From contig JAOZUV010000155.1 in NCBI GenBank assembly GCA_029938505.1, positions 1 to 5,473 of the forward strand: a DNA stretch of 5,473 nt, written 5' to 3'. Of this stretch, positions 5,411-5,473 are shown in pieces. The notes under the pieces were generated by a model. That model was not told the origin of the DNA. It did no database searches and worked only from the letters and a program-made list of their open reading frames with translations. Made by a program: the position numbers and the translations under genes. Source of the stretch: Bacteroidales bacterium. Its GTDB lineage: Bacteria > Bacteroidota > Bacteroidia > Bacteroidales > GCA-2711565. Position 1 is the stretch's first letter. Each line of letters starts with the position of its first letter.

Positions 5411-5473
5411 GTCATTTCGAACGCAGTGAGAAATCTCCTCAGATAATTTTAATAAGTATGGAGATGTCTCAGT
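5411..5473 (+). repeat. Dispersed imperfect-palindrome repeat, copy 2 (runs off the right edge)
   Basis: Starts GTCATTTCGAACGCAG 13 bases after the T9SS gene's stop codon and is cut by the window end. Bases 5419-5473 are identical to 3217-3271, in the same orientation. It keeps the TC missing from copy 1, so it is nearer the full left end. No separate terminator lies between the stop codon and this repeat, so its hairpin may help end the transcript; this is inference. Confidence 0.85.

Noticed and set aside
3210..5473. The paired repeats as the ends of a transposon or IS element
   Set aside because: The enclosed gene encodes a secreted T9SS protein and not a transposase. The copies are direct and internally palindromic, and no target-site duplication is visible (the right copy is cut off).

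Overview
The window looks like chromosomal DNA of a Bacteroidota bacterium, possibly a marine Cytophagales or Flavobacteriia member (the class is a guess). Three signs support the phylum. A secreted protein ends in a type IX secretion (T9SS) sorting domain. Candidate promoters follow the Bacteroidota pattern TTTG-N19-TAnnTTTG. A dispersed imperfect-palindrome repeat of a style common in these genomes occurs twice. The DNA is AT-rich and ribosome binding sites are weak, as is usual for the phylum.

Left part (1-3020): the 3' end of a Crp/Fnr-family regulator gene (+ strand, 2-253) runs tail-to-tail into a minus-strand cluster, and the two stop codons overlap. Read in its own direction, the cluster is an AbgT-family transporter (3020-1482), a cyclase/kynurenine formamidase-like metal hydrolase (1438-809) and a small secreted SYLF/Ysc84-domain protein (801-250). 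Gaps are 43 and 7 bases, so this is probably one operon. It is likely driven from a TAGGTTTG -7 box just upstream of the transporter. The hydrolase frame is interrupted by one in-frame TAG (1100-1102), yet the rest of the protein, including all six expected metal ligands, is intact.

Middle (3021-3413): a 393-base gene-free stretch holds the operon promoter, a small TTGGC-N6-GCCAA palindrome, one copy of the repeat (3210-3296), a strong + strand intrinsic terminator with no gene in front of it, and a promoter for the next gene whose -33 box lies in the terminator's T-tract.

Right part (3414-5473): a + strand gene for a secreted T9SS cargo protein is split by a single -1 frameshift near 4016-4049. 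Repaired, it would encode about 661 residues: signal peptide, an N-terminal region I do not recognise, two SbsA-type Ig-like domains and the C-terminal sorting domain. A second copy of the repeat starts 13 bases after its stop codon in the same orientation. The gene is therefore bracketed by direct repeats that share 55 identical bases.

No RNA genes, CRISPR arrays or transposase genes were seen. The most useful leads are the Cys triad at the end of the Crp/Fnr protein, the single amber codon in an otherwise conserved hydrolase, the orphan repeat-plus-terminator unit, and the unassigned N-terminal region of the frameshifted T9SS protein.
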